Source of the DNA: Gari tellinella
Lineage: Eukaryota; Mollusca; Bivalvia; Cardiida; Psammobiidae
NCBI GenBank assembly: GCA_922989275.2
Contig: OV277867.1
Span: forward strand, 45,312,070 to 45,376,069
Direction: 5' to 3'
DNA length: 64,000 nucleotides
In this document: positions 45,412 through 56,076 of the stretch, piece after piece
Layout: every line of letters starts with the position of its first letter
Position numbering within the stretch: the stretch's first letter is position 1
The notes under the pieces: generated by a model
The model's input: the letters and a program-made list of their open reading frames with translations, nothing else
What the model was told of the DNA's origin: nothing
Databases searched by the model: none
Program-made: the position numbers and the translations under genes

Positions 45412-45714
45412 TCTTGACTAGCTGGGGCCTCCGTGGCCTAGTGGTATAGTCACTGTGACTTACACCACTAAGCTCCTCACCGCTGTGAGTTCGAATCCCA
45501 GTAGGGTCGTTCGGATTTTTCATGTGGGGAAGCCTTCCAGCTGGCTTGCGGAAGGTCGGTGGTTCTACCCAGTTGCCGATTTGTGCCTGAAACAGTGCAT
45601 AAAGGACTTCTGGGGTCTTCCTCCACCTATGATTAGCTGGACGTCGCGATATGACTGAAATACTGTTGAAAGCGACGTAAAATCAAAACAAATCAAATCA
45701 AATCTTGACTAGCT
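45412..45714 (+). mobile_element. tRNA-derived SINE, copy 2
   Basis: Differs from the copy at 16742 at only about three of ~275 positions and keeps an intact B box (GAGTTCGAATCCC). Flanked by a perfect 12-bp duplication TCTTGACTAGCT (45412-45423 and 45703-45714). Confidence 0.9.
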
Positions 45715-45822
45715 AAACATTCTTGGTTTAGGATACTAGAATATAGAAAATATTTCTTACTATTTTCTACAGTGGAGAAATTTATGAAGTTGTAAACAGG
45801 TGTATTTATGGAGTAATTGGTT

Positions 45823-46230
45823 AAAATAGCGTACCTGTAAAGAGTACATATTTCTCCTATTCAAACAGTGTGGACCCATATCAGAGGGCTCCTAAAAAAG
45901 CCCTCTGATCAGGGTCTGCTTTATTTGTCAGTTTGCAATTTCTTTAAAGAAAACACCCCTTAAGTCATAAATGCACTGGCACACTGTTTGGCAGTGACAA
46001 GTAAACCAGCTCTGGTCAGGGTCTGCACTGTTTTCTTTTTATGATCTTTCTGACAATGGTCTGCAGCCTTTCAGGGGATATCTTCACCTAGTTTATTAGC
46101 CAGTGTAGCTGATGATTGTATTGGGCTTTACTGTAATTACCCCAAGTATTGGGAGACAGGCCTTAGCAAACTGTGTAGACCCTGAACAGACTGTCCTTGA
46201 AGCAGTCTGATCAGGGTCTACAATGGTTTG
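45823..46230. repeat. Family C fragments
   Basis: A hairpin 'cagagggctcct...agccctctgatcaggg' near 45877-45920, then two shorter partial cassettes ('tctggtcagggtctgcactg', 'tagaccctgaacagac'). Confidence 0.5.
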
Positions 46231-46411
46231 CATTTAGTTTGTACCTTTTTAGTTTGTTCAAGTTTTAGGGTCATTGCAGCGGGTGTCTGTTTTTCAGGAT
46301 TTTTACGATACATATAAATATTCAGCCACTAGTCAGTTGAATCAGCATCATTTCACTCCAGTAGACATTACAAGGCACCAGTTTCTCATATCATAAAGGT
46401 TTAAATGAGTT

Positions 46412-46633
46412 TTAACTCTTTGCATGCTGGGTAAATTTTTTCATCTGCAACATTTGTCGTCTGCTATTGTTCTTAAAATAGAATTTTCTAAATTTTTTAA
46501 AACATGGTCCGACTGTCAAACAGTTTGGATCCTGATGAGACGTCACTTCATGTGGCGTCTCATCAGGATCCAAACTGTTTGCAAAGGCAATCACTGTGGC
46601 AGATATATCCACCGCTAGCATGCAAAGAGTTAG
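46412..46633. mobile_element. MITE family O copy (TTAA target)
   Basis: TTAACTCTTTGCATGCTGGG at the left and 'ctagcatgcaaagagtta' at the right. Central perfect-arm hairpin 'caaacagtttggatcctgat' around 46516-46582. Confidence 0.7.
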
Positions 46634-46732
46634 TAGAATTCTTGATGAGTAATCAAGATTGGACTGTATCTGTAGTTCATCAAATTACCTCAAATGTTGC
46701 TCCATCACTATACTTTTGTTTCAGGCAGCTGC

Positions 46733-46800
46733 TTGCTTAAAGCAAGATGAAACTTAAGCTTTCCGATTAATTTTCATCTTGCTTTAAACTGCCACATGTA
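46733..46800. repeat. Solo family M-type hairpin
   Basis: 'gcttaaagcaagatgaaac' pairs with 'ttttcatcttgctttaaac'; no terminal repeats seen. Confidence 0.5.
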
Positions 46801-46865
46801 TTTTATCATCATCATCAGTGAATCTTCATTTATCACGACAGCGTAGTGATATCCTGAGGTGCCTA

Positions 46866-47793
46866 TAACCCCTTTACTCCACAGATACACATTTTTAGCT
46901 CACCTGGCACGTAGTGCCAAGGTGAGCTATTTTGATCGTCCTCTGTCCGTCGTCGTTCGTCAGTCCGTCCGTCGTTCGTTCGTCGTCAACAATTTCTTTA
47001 AACGACATCTCCTCTGAAACTACTGGATGGATTTTTACAAAACTTGGCCTGAATGATCCTTATATGGTCCTCTTTCAAATTTGTTCAAACATTTTGGGTC
47101 CGTTGCATATCTAGGTCACAGGAGCTAAAAATAGATTTTTTCAATGAAAACTTAAAAAATCTTCTTGTCTGAAACCACAGTACCCTAAGCTTACATATTT
47201 GGCACAAAGCATCATCTACAGGTACTCTATCAAGATTGTTCAAATTATGTCCCTGGGGTAAAAAATGACCCCGCCCCGGGGGTCGTAATTTTATATAGAG
47301 TTATATAGTGAAATCTTCAAACATCTTTATCTCTGAAACTAATGTTGCCAGAGCTTTGATATTTGGCATGATGACACTTCTAGAAGCCCTTAACCAATAT
47401 TGTAAATATGGTTCCGGTCCATTGCATATCTAGGTCACAGGAGCTAAAAATAGATTTTTTCAATGAAAATTATGTCTCTTGGGTGAAAAGTGATCCCATA
47501 CCAGGGGTTGTGTGACCCTTGTGTTGGTTTTTCCAGGTGAGCGATATTTAGGCCCGCATGGGCCTCTTGTTTACACCTTTAATTTATTCATCCACTGAAG
47601 AAAATAGTTCCAATTTATACAACCATGAATATCTATCATGAATTTGTTTTGGCAATATCTTAGCAGATGGTAGCTTAAAGCAGGCTAAAAGTAAAGCAGA
47701 ATGAAGGAGCATTCTGCTTTACTTTCAACTTACTCTAAATGGTCACATGTCCTCCCAAAACTTAGAAAACAGGCTATGGAGTAATGGGATAAA
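46866..47793. mobile_element. MITE family A split by a family I element
   Basis: Left: 'taacccctttactccacagatacacatttt'-type end of family A. Right: 'acacctttaatttattc' at 47573 onward with the hairpin and GGCTATGGAGTAATGGG. The I element lies at 46897-47572 in the T-run. Confidence 0.7.
46897..47572 (+). mobile_element. Rolling-circle-like element, family I copy 4
   Basis: AGCTCACCTGGCACGTAG and its hairpin, 'gtccgtcgtcgttcgtc', internal repeats ('catatctaggtcacagg'), ends CAGGTGAGCG, a GCCCGCATGGGC hairpin and CTCTTGTTT. Confidence 0.65.
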
Positions 47794-47807
47794 AGAGGAA
47801 AGGCATC

Positions 47808-48046
47808 AAAACCTATTATCCCGTAGCCTGTTTCTAGTTTTGAAGATAGGTGACAACTTAAAGCAGGTTGAAAGTAAAGCAGAATCTGCATTCTGTTTTA
47901 CTGTCTGTCCGCTTTAAACTTCCATGATTATGGTAGGATTGAATAATCCGTTTGGTGCATATTCATGACTATATAAAGGGGAACTATTTTTTCATTGGAG
48001 GAATAATTTAATGGTGTAAAAGCGTATATGTTGGGTAATGGGTTAA
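47808..48046. mobile_element. MITE family A copy
   Basis: 'cctattatcccgtagcctg' to 'tgttgggtaatgggttaa', hairpin partly deleted at the tip. Confidence 0.65.
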
Positions 48047-48296
48047 GGAGCAATAGATTTGGTTTGGCAGTGTCAAATATGAATTTAATTTGTGCTATAT
48101 TCTTTATTTGTATGAAACATGTATGTTTGTTACATTGTATAAAAAATATTGAAGAATCGTGTGTTAATGAACATGCAGTTTGTCTGTCAATCAAAGCAGC
48201 AACATCAAAACAACCGGTAGATTTCCGCCTTCTTTAGCAGCTTCATCAAACTTAGCTCCGTTGAGTGTTTGTTTTGATGCTGTTTTGTATTGCAAT

Positions 48297-48765
48297 ACAG
48301 TTAAACCTCTCTATTACAACCACTTAATGAAGGCTAATTGATTGTATAAAAGACAGGTGACAGCTTTAAACAAGGGGACAGTAAAACAGAAAGCTATAGG
48401 AGCTTTCTTTTGCTGTCACCTTGCTTTCAAGACATTTCCTTTGATGGACTCCCCCCATTGTTCTCGATAGGTGTGAAAGTAACGGTAAAGCAGTGGCAAA
48501 GTGTGCCCAGCCAATGTCACTTATCATAAGTTGCCTAGACAGGCCCTGCATACTCACACTCAAGGGGTTTTTCAGTGGGTTTTACTAACCTACCTATCAA
48601 ATATAAAGTGTGGGCCTCACATGAAACACCTAACTGATTCAAGGTAAAGCAGGCAAAGAGTAAAGCAGAATGTGCCTTAAGGCTCATTCTGCTTTACTTC
48701 TAGCCTGCTTTAAGTGGTAACCTGTCTTCAAAACTAAAATACAAGCTATGGGGTAATGGGTTAAA
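48297..48765. mobile_element. Family M copy followed by a partial family A copy
   Basis: 48297-48440: 'cagttaaacctctctattac' end plus hairpin ('cagaaagctataggagctttct'). 48640-48765: family A hairpin and right end GGGGTAATGGGTTAA. Confidence 0.55.
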
Positions 48766-49168
48766 GCAGCCACTTGTCAGGATGCAGAAAAGGTTCCCTC
48801 TAGTTGTTTTGTCTGAATGGAGTAGAGACACTTAAAGGCATTACAGGTATGGATAAAATCATGATTTTAGCAAGGAAACTGCCCCAGTAGGGATTATCAC
48901 AGAAAGTAGGTCAGGAAATGTCTTTAAGCAGTCACCTGCCTCTAACATATACTAATTAACAAAATGTAGTGGTCTTCACTGTACATTGATCCCGCTTTCA
49001 ATTCTAATGGGTTTTGGAGAGACGTTAATGTTGCAGAAATCTAGTCTACCAGGGATGTGTAAGCTTTAGATCAATACAGTTAGCCAGCTTCAAGATTTTA
49101 ACACAGGTCTGAACTGATTTGTCATTTTGTAATATACACTGTGTATTGTGAAAAAATCCAACTAAACA

Positions 49169-49377
49169 CAGTAAACCCTGTCTATTACTACCACTAAAAA
49201 GAAGGCTGGTTATATGAAAGACAGGTTGCAGCTTAAAGCAAGGTGACAGTAAAACAGAAAGCTCCTAATGGAGCTTTCTGTTTTACTTTCACTTGCTTTA
49301 GACAGCCACCTGTCTTAAACACAATAATTATATCTACATGTACTTTATTTAGTGGTCATAATTGAGATGTTTTACTA
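49169..49377. mobile_element. MITE family M, complete copy
   Basis: CAGTAAACCCTGTCTATTAC to 'attgagatgttttact', hairpin around 'gaaagctcctaatggagctttc'. Confidence 0.65.
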
Positions 49378-49433
49378 TTGTCACAAATGAACTGGACTTT
49401 ATAGTCCATTTGAAGTTATGAGAGGTCAATGGT

Positions 49434-49975
49434 TTAACACATTCACTCCTTAAACTTTTAATGGACAATTTTAGTAACCAATTTAGACTAGTCCATTTAT
49501 GACTATTTAGGGTAATTTTTATGCAATAGATACTGCAACATGGTGTACCTAGCATACTTTGCTCAAAGGGCTCCTTTGGTTAAGATCTTCACTGTTTACA
49601 TAGCACAACTGCTCTTTACACATACATGTACATTGTTTATAAAGGACAGGTATTATCACCCCCATGGTTTAATTCTTGCCATGCTAGCGGTGGAATTGAC
49701 TGCTACAGTGATTACCTTTGCAAACAGTCTGGATACTGAAGAGACGCCGCGTAACCCAGCGTCTCATCAGGATCCAAACTGTTTGACACTCTGACCCTGT
49801 TTTGAAAAGAAATTTTGAAAATTCTATTTTTAGAATAGTTGCAGACTGACTGAGGTCTACACTGTTTGTCACTTTGCAACATACTGTCGAAATGAACCAT
49901 AAATTCAGTAATCAAATATGGACTAGACTTGTTTGAAAATTGGAAGTATCCATTAAAAATGTCGGGGGTAAAAGT
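49434..49975. mobile_element. Family C copy split by a reverse family O copy
   Basis: Family C pieces flank a family O element at about 49665-49852 ('ccatgctagcggtggaatt', hairpin 'gcaaacagtctggatactga'). Confidence 0.5.
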
Positions 49976-50141
49976 GTTTTTTGCCTGCAGTTGAGTCCAC
50001 CAGATTCTATCACATGTAAATGTTTATATTGACTTTATTTTGTTAAGATGTTCAGAATTGTACTGCATGTAAATATTTCCATGTTACATTACACTGTCAA
50101 TCTTGTATAAGCCACCACTCGGTAGAAAACCCATAGGTTGC

Positions 50142-50369
50142 TTAACCCATTTTATGCCGGATACACTTTTAGGTGTACCTCTAGGCAAACAGCTTTGATC
50201 TCAGATCAGGCCCCACATTGTGGGGCCTGATCTGAGATCAAAACTGTTTGCTGCAAAGTCAATATTCTATCAGAAACTGCTGAAATATTTTGCAAATATT
50301 TGAGTTATACCCGCTGCAGACAACATATTAAAATGGCCGCCAAATATTACCCAGCATACAATGGGTTAA
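50142..50369. mobile_element. MITE family O, best-preserved copy (TTAA target)
   Basis: TTAACCCATTTTATGCC to GCATACAATGGGTTAA. Central hairpin 50184-50251 around CCCCACATTGTGGGG. Confidence 0.75.
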
Positions 50370-50436
50370 TGAAGGATAAAAATATTGCAAAAAGCTCTGA
50401 TAAGAGCTTTATGTATTTTTGGTATTCTGCATTTAC

Positions 50437-51102
50437 CAATTACCCAATATCCTATTTCTAGTTTTGAAAACAGGTGACCACTTAAAGCAGCTTGAAGTAA
50501 AGCAGAATGCGCCTTAAGGCTCATTCTGCTTTACTTTCAGCCTCCTTTGAGCTATCATCTGCTAGGATAAAAAAAAATTCTAATGATACACAATCATAAC
50601 TTAATAAATTGAAACTGTTTTCTTCTGTTGAGAAATAAATTAAAGTCATAAAAAGGCATATTTATGGGGTATTAATATCTACGCACTACTAGTGGTTGCT
50701 TTATACAAGATGGACTGCACACTGTATTTTGTATTGTCCATATCACAACAGGTATGATCAGATTTTGTATCAAAAACTATGGTTTGCCAAACATTTCAAA
50801 TTAGATTTTTATGTTCATGTACATTTAACCCATTACCCCATAAATTTTACATATTTTCTTTAGTTAAGGAATAAATTAAGGCTTATTTAAAATATGCCTA
50901 TAATTTATCACTCTACTGAAGAAAATATATTCATTTTATTCAGTTCCATCAAAAATATTTTCCATATCCTAGCAGATGGTAGCTCAAAGCAGGCTGAGGG
51001 TAAAGCAGGGTGCATCTTAAGGTGCATTCTACTTTACTTTCAATCTGCTTCAAGTAGTCATCTATCTTCAATACCAGAAACAGGCTATGGGGTAATGGGT
51101 AA
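50437..51102. mobile_element. Two family A copies
   Basis: 50437-50672 (forward; 'aattacccaatatcctatttc' to 'tttatggggta') and 50826-51102 (reverse; TTAACCCATTACCCCATA to GGCTATGGGGTAATGGG), each with a hairpin. Confidence 0.65.
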
Positions 51103-51129
51103 AGAAAGGTAATTAACATCAGTATGAGC

Positions 51130-51328
51130 CAGGACTGCCATTTCTTTTGATTTTTCCGAATTTTTCGGATTTTATCCTGGCAGAAGATAGCTTAAAGCTG
51201 GCTAATAGTAATGCAGAATGGGCCTTAAGGGGCATTCTGCTTAATGTTGGCCTGCTTTCAGTAATCACGCTTGAAAAAAATTGCAAATCTTAGGAGTTTT
51301 CATGATCAACTTGTAGCAACCCTGATGA
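51130..51328. mobile_element. MITE family B, copy 2
   Basis: 'ccaggactgccatttc' and 'gtagcaaccctgatg' ends, with the family A-type hairpin ('gcagaatgggccttaaggggcattctgc'). Confidence 0.55.
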
Positions 51329-51694
51329 GTGTTAAACAGTTTGGAACTTGTTCAAAGGAACTTGGAATTACCATTTTATGACAAAAGTAGCTTGTACTTG
51401 ACATTAACAAATACATTCCACTTCAGCTTTGAGTCTTCTCAAGAAGATAATTGTCTAGATTGTGCCAGTGATGTTTAATGTGATGAGTATATTCTCATCA
51501 TTAACAAACAGTGTACCTGTGAAGAGACCCCATGTGGTTCTGGGACATGCCAGCTTGGTCAACTGGCAGAAAAGAATGGGGACCACTGCCATGACCTGGC
51601 ATGATACAGTAGAAGGCTACTTTAAATACTTTTGAGACAAAATGTCTCAAGAGTCTGGTCATAATTAGCTCACCTACCTAATATCAAACTAAAA
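51329..51694. other. Intergenic, little recognised
   Basis: A family C fragment ('gagtatattctcatcattaacaaacagtg') near 51484 only. Confidence 0.4.
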
Positions 51695-51695
51695 A

Positions 51696-51934
51696 TTAAC
51701 CCGTCACCACATAAATACCCCTTTTTAGCCTACCAATTATTTCTCAAACGAAGAATTTATAAAGTCATAAATTAAGCGCCATAAGAAATATATTCTATAT
51801 CCTTACAAAGTGTAACTTAAAGCAGGCTGAAAGTAAAGCAGAATGTGCCATAAGGCGCATTCTGTTTTACATTCAACCTGCTTTAAGTGGCCTCCTATCT
51901 TCAAAACTAGAAACAGGCTATGGGTTAATGGGTT
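51696..51934. mobile_element. MITE family A copy (reverse)
   Basis: TTAACCCGTCACCACATA to CTATGGGTTAATGGGTTAA, hairpin 51814-51883. Confidence 0.7.
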
Positions 51935-52137
51935 AAGAACCTTCTAGAATCTAGAATTTGTATTTGGCTATATCTTTCTTAGATTTTGTCAGTGTCATGC
52001 CCTTGATAAAAATTTATGTCATATTTGAATAAAGGCTATGTTGGGTTAAATTTTTAGCCCCAAATGAATACAACTTGCTAAGCATAATCCCTTTGATAAA
52101 ACCTTGGTCAAGTCTGTATATGGTTTATTAGAGACCA

Positions 52138-52290
52138 TATTTTACAAAATGACAAACAATGCAGACACTGATCAGAGGGCTCCTACTCACCAATCAGGGT
52201 CTACACTGTTTGCATATTACAAGTGTACTCTTCACAAAAACACTGTCTTTATGACAGGAATACTCGTTGCTACGGTTTAATGAGATAAAG
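52138..52290. repeat. Family C fragment
   Basis: 'aacaatgcagacactgatcag' hairpin, then 'ggaatactcgttgctacggtt' end. Confidence 0.5.
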
Positions 52291-52405
52291 TTAAAGCAGG
52301 AAGTTACTTGAGTTTTATGTCGTACAAATTTGAATGTGTTGAATACAGGTAGCAGCTTCGAGGCTGGAAGCTCATACCACCTTTATTGAACACATTCAAC
52401 AAAGT

Positions 52406-52833
52406 TTAACCCTTTACCCCATAGTCTATTTCTAGTTTTGAAGACAGGTGACAACTTAAAGCAGGTTGAAAGGAAAGCAGAATGTGCCTTCAGGCACAGT
52501 CTGCTTTCCTTTCAGCCTGCTTTAAGCCACAATCAGATTTAACTTAGAAAAATAATTCTCACAATGCATATTCATGATGGTATGAATTGTAACCATTTTC
52601 TTCTTCAGTGAAGAATTAAATTGAATGTACATGTACAGTTGAGCTTCAATATCTCAAACTCGGATAAATTTAACATACCTATATTTCAAAGTTAAAACGT
52701 GGCTTAGCCACGTTTTAACTTTGAAATATGGGTATGTTGGACCTAACTGGGCATGAAATAATGCAGTTCATGTGTCTAACTATCAGATAGTTCGAGTTAA
52801 GTGAGAATTTGCTTCTATGAGGGGAAAGGGTTA
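52406..52833. mobile_element. MITE family A with a nested foldback
   Basis: Outer TTAACCCTTTACCCC to GGGGAAAGGGTTAA with hairpin. Inserted near 52637 is an element starting TACAGTTGAGCTTC whose core 52671-52736 is a perfect-arm palindrome ('ttcaaagttaaaacgtggc'). Confidence 0.6.
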
Positions 52834-52994
52834 ATGTGGAGAAGTTGGTAGAAGTGTCTGTGGAGGGAAAGGGTTAAGATTCTCAGCTTAAGTAAGCGTT
52901 GGTAGAACACAACTACTTGTACAGAAATAAATTTACTGTTTTTATTTGTTTTATTTTTTCAATCTTCATTCCCAAGACAAAACAATAGATCTAG

Positions 52995-53164
52995 TTAACC
53001 CATTTGTGCCAAGGATCCCATATATGGGACATAGGCAAACAGTGTAGACTCTGATCAGACGCCGCATTATGTGGCGTCTGATCAGAGTCTTCACTGTTTG
53101 CTGAAAGGAAATTCAATATAAAACAAAATGAAAATGAAATTTTGACCAGGCATCCCTTTGATAA
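52995..53164. mobile_element. Family O copy cut by a family S element
   Basis: TTAACCCATTTGTGCC left end and hairpin 'gtagactctgatcagacgcc' with near-perfect complement. The right end is missing where family S begins. Confidence 0.65.
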
Positions 53165-55188
53165 ACGAGAGCACCGCAAACGGGTGCTGGACGCTCGACT
53201 TTCATATACTTGAGACGGCTACATTTTTCAAACTTAAAGAATGTGTATGGGTTTAATGCCCTATTGATCATAGAAGTTTGTAAGCATACTTGGACAGTCT
53301 ACATTCCATTTAAAGTACACTATAAGTCAAAAGAAGGACAATATCTTTGCCTGCTTTACCTGCCTTGTTGTAATGAGTTGCCCTTTTGAAACTAAACAAG
53401 TATTCAAATATATTGGAAGTTTGAAATTAATAACTTTCTACAGTTACTGAATATTTTCATATACAAATTCTGAGTCAAACAAGGGCAATAACTCTGCAAT
53501 GACAAATCCCATGGTTATCTGCTTTGTTGAAAGGTGATGCCCTTTTGAAACTGAACAAGTATTCAAAGTTTAAAGTTAATACCTATGGTAATTATTGAGA
53601 AATCAAATTAAATTCTAAAAGTCAAAACAAGGGCAATTACTCTGGAATCACAAAACCCAGGGTTACCTGCCTTCTTGTAATGATTTGTCCTTTTGATACT
53701 AAACAAGTATTTAAAGTTTCAAGTAAATACCTATGGTAATTATTGAGAAATCTCAATTTACAAGTTTTATGTAAATAAAAACAAGGGCAATAACTCTGGA
53801 ATGGCACATCCCCGGTCACCTTTCTTGTTTGAATGAGTTGCCCTTTTGATATAACACAATTTACGAAGAATTTAAAGTTTCCAAGTTAAAACCTTTCACA
53901 GTTATTAAGATATTTCAATTTACAAGTTTTAAGTAAATAGAACAAGGGCAATTACTCTGGAATTATGAATCACAGGGTTGGAATTATGAATCACAGGGTA
54001 ACCTACCTTGTTGTAATGAGTTGCCCTTTTGATACTTCATAAGTATTCAAAGTTTCAAGTTGATATCTTTCATAGTTATTTAGATATGTTAATTTACAAC
54101 TTTTAAGTAAATAAAAACAAGGGCAATAACTCTGGAATCACTAATCACAGAGTTACCTACCTTGTTGTAATGAGTTGCCCTTTTGATACTTAACAAGTAC
54201 AGTGGAGAATCTGTTATTCTTTCCCGTTTAAACGCAAACGTACGCAAACGCAAAGCACTAAAACGTAGAAAAGAACAACTTTTGGACAATTCTGATAATT
54301 CTTGTTAATCTTGGTGGCAAACAGTTTGGAGCCTGATCAGACGCCGGGTTACCCGGCGTCTGATCTGGCTCCTAACTGTTTGCACTGCAAATAATAGTTT
54401 TAGCGGAAACGCGTTTATTGGGAAAGAATAACAGATTCTACACAGTAATCAAAGTTTCAAGTTAATCTCTTTCAGTCATTTAGATATATTAATTTACAAT
54501 TTTGAAGTAAATAAAACAAGGACAATAACTCTGGAATCACAAATCACAGAGTGACCTACCTTGTTGTAATGAGTTGCCCTTTTGATACTAAACAAGTATT
54601 CAAATTTTCACGTTAATATATTTCATAGTTTATTTAGATATGTTAATTTACAACTTTTGAGTAAATATAAAACAAGGGCAATAACTCTGAAATGACAAAT
54701 CTCAGGGTTATCTGCCTTGTTGTGATGAGTTGCCCTTTTGATACTAAACAAGTATTCAAAGTTTCAAGTTAATATCTTTCATAGTCATTTAGATATGTTA
54801 ATTTACAATTTTGAAGTAAAAACAAGGGTAATAACTCTGAAATCACAAACCACAGAGTTACCTACCTTGTTGTAATGAGTTGCCCTATGTATACTTAACA
54901 AGTATTCAAAGTTTCAAGTTAAAATATTTCATAGTTATTTAGATATGTTAATTTACAATTTTTAAGTAAATAAAACATGGGCAATAACTCTGAAATGACA
55001 AATCCAAGGGTTACCTGCATTGTTGTAATGAGTTGCCCTTTTGATACTGAACAACTATTCCAAGTTTCAAATGGATACCTTTGATAGTTAATGAGAAATG
55101 AACTCTTACAAAAACCTTAATCTAAAAACTTAACCGACGCAGACGACAGGGTGACGACAATAGCTCGACTTTTGGAAAAAGTCGATCT
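53165..55188 (-). mobile_element. Rolling-circle-like element, family S, with ~155-bp tandem units
   Basis: On the minus strand it starts with a hairpin ('agatcgactttttccaaaag'), then 'gtcgtcaccctgtcgtctg'. It has about eleven ~155-bp units ('gttattgcccttg'), and ends with the hairpin AGCACCCGTTTGCGGTGCT and CTCGT, the same 3' end style as family G. A family E MITE is inserted at 54200-54445. Confidence 0.6.
54200..54445. mobile_element. MITE family E, copy 2, inside family S
   Basis: CAGTGGAGAATCTGTTATTC to 'aacagattctacacag', TA flanks; hairpin around CGGGTTACCCG. It differs from the copy at 12080 at only a few positions. Confidence 0.8.
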
Positions 55189-56060
55189 TAAAATGGACAA
55201 ATATATCCAATAATCCAATATATAAACATGGAAGAAAATAATCCACTGAGTATAAATGGGTTAATTTATTCTTTCAGGCCTTTTTGTACAGAGTATTGAC
55301 AATATTTAAACAAGCAATGATAGTGTGGAAGTTGCTTGGTAATCACATGTATTATTATTATCTATTACCACACTTATGCGCATGCATGCAGTAAAAGTAT
55401 GTAGAAACATGCAGAAAACACTCCGTGTGTATACATGTACATGTATGTATATACAGGTCTATCTATACATATAAATAGATAGCAAGAAAGAATTATATGA
55501 TATAATGGTTGAAAGCCCTGAAACGAAACAAGAGTGGCCTTGGACTGATCACTGTTTGCATTAAACAAATGTGTATATGTTGCAGGGATCTATAAGTGTA
55601 ATCGGGGATTACACGTAATCCCTGAACTTTTTAGGGATTACACGTAATCACTGGGCGTTTTAGGAAATTGATGAAATGTCCATTTTTTCATCACATTAAT
55701 AGATTTGTACTATCATGACATTTCTATTGGTTTTAAAGATCATGCTTTTTCAAACATGGTCTAATGAACGTTCATACAAAGTTTCTCACACAAGTGAATA
55801 AAAACAAGTGAACAGTGTGCATTTAAGTCGGGACAATTAAAAAACCAAGACATCGCTCTTGTTAATAAGGTTAACAACATATTTTGTAGTGTGGTACTTG
55901 CCTTTGAACTTAATGAACTAAACGAGGTAAGATTCATTACTTTAACCAAATGTAACGGCCAAATATTTAAAAAAAAAAAAAAAAAAAAAGCTTCAAAATT
56001 ACGCCTTTTCCCTGGGAGATTTAGGATTTTCACTGAAAACACTTCACAAAAACTAAGCAC
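55189..56060. other. Intergenic, low complexity
   Basis: Contains a (TA/CATG)-rich stretch near 55430-55490, a pair of near-palindromes 'ggattacacgtaatcc' at about 55605-55650, and a 19-20 base A-run at about 55970. No gene seen. Confidence 0.5.
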
Positions 56061-56076
56061 ACATGCAAGCCACCTA

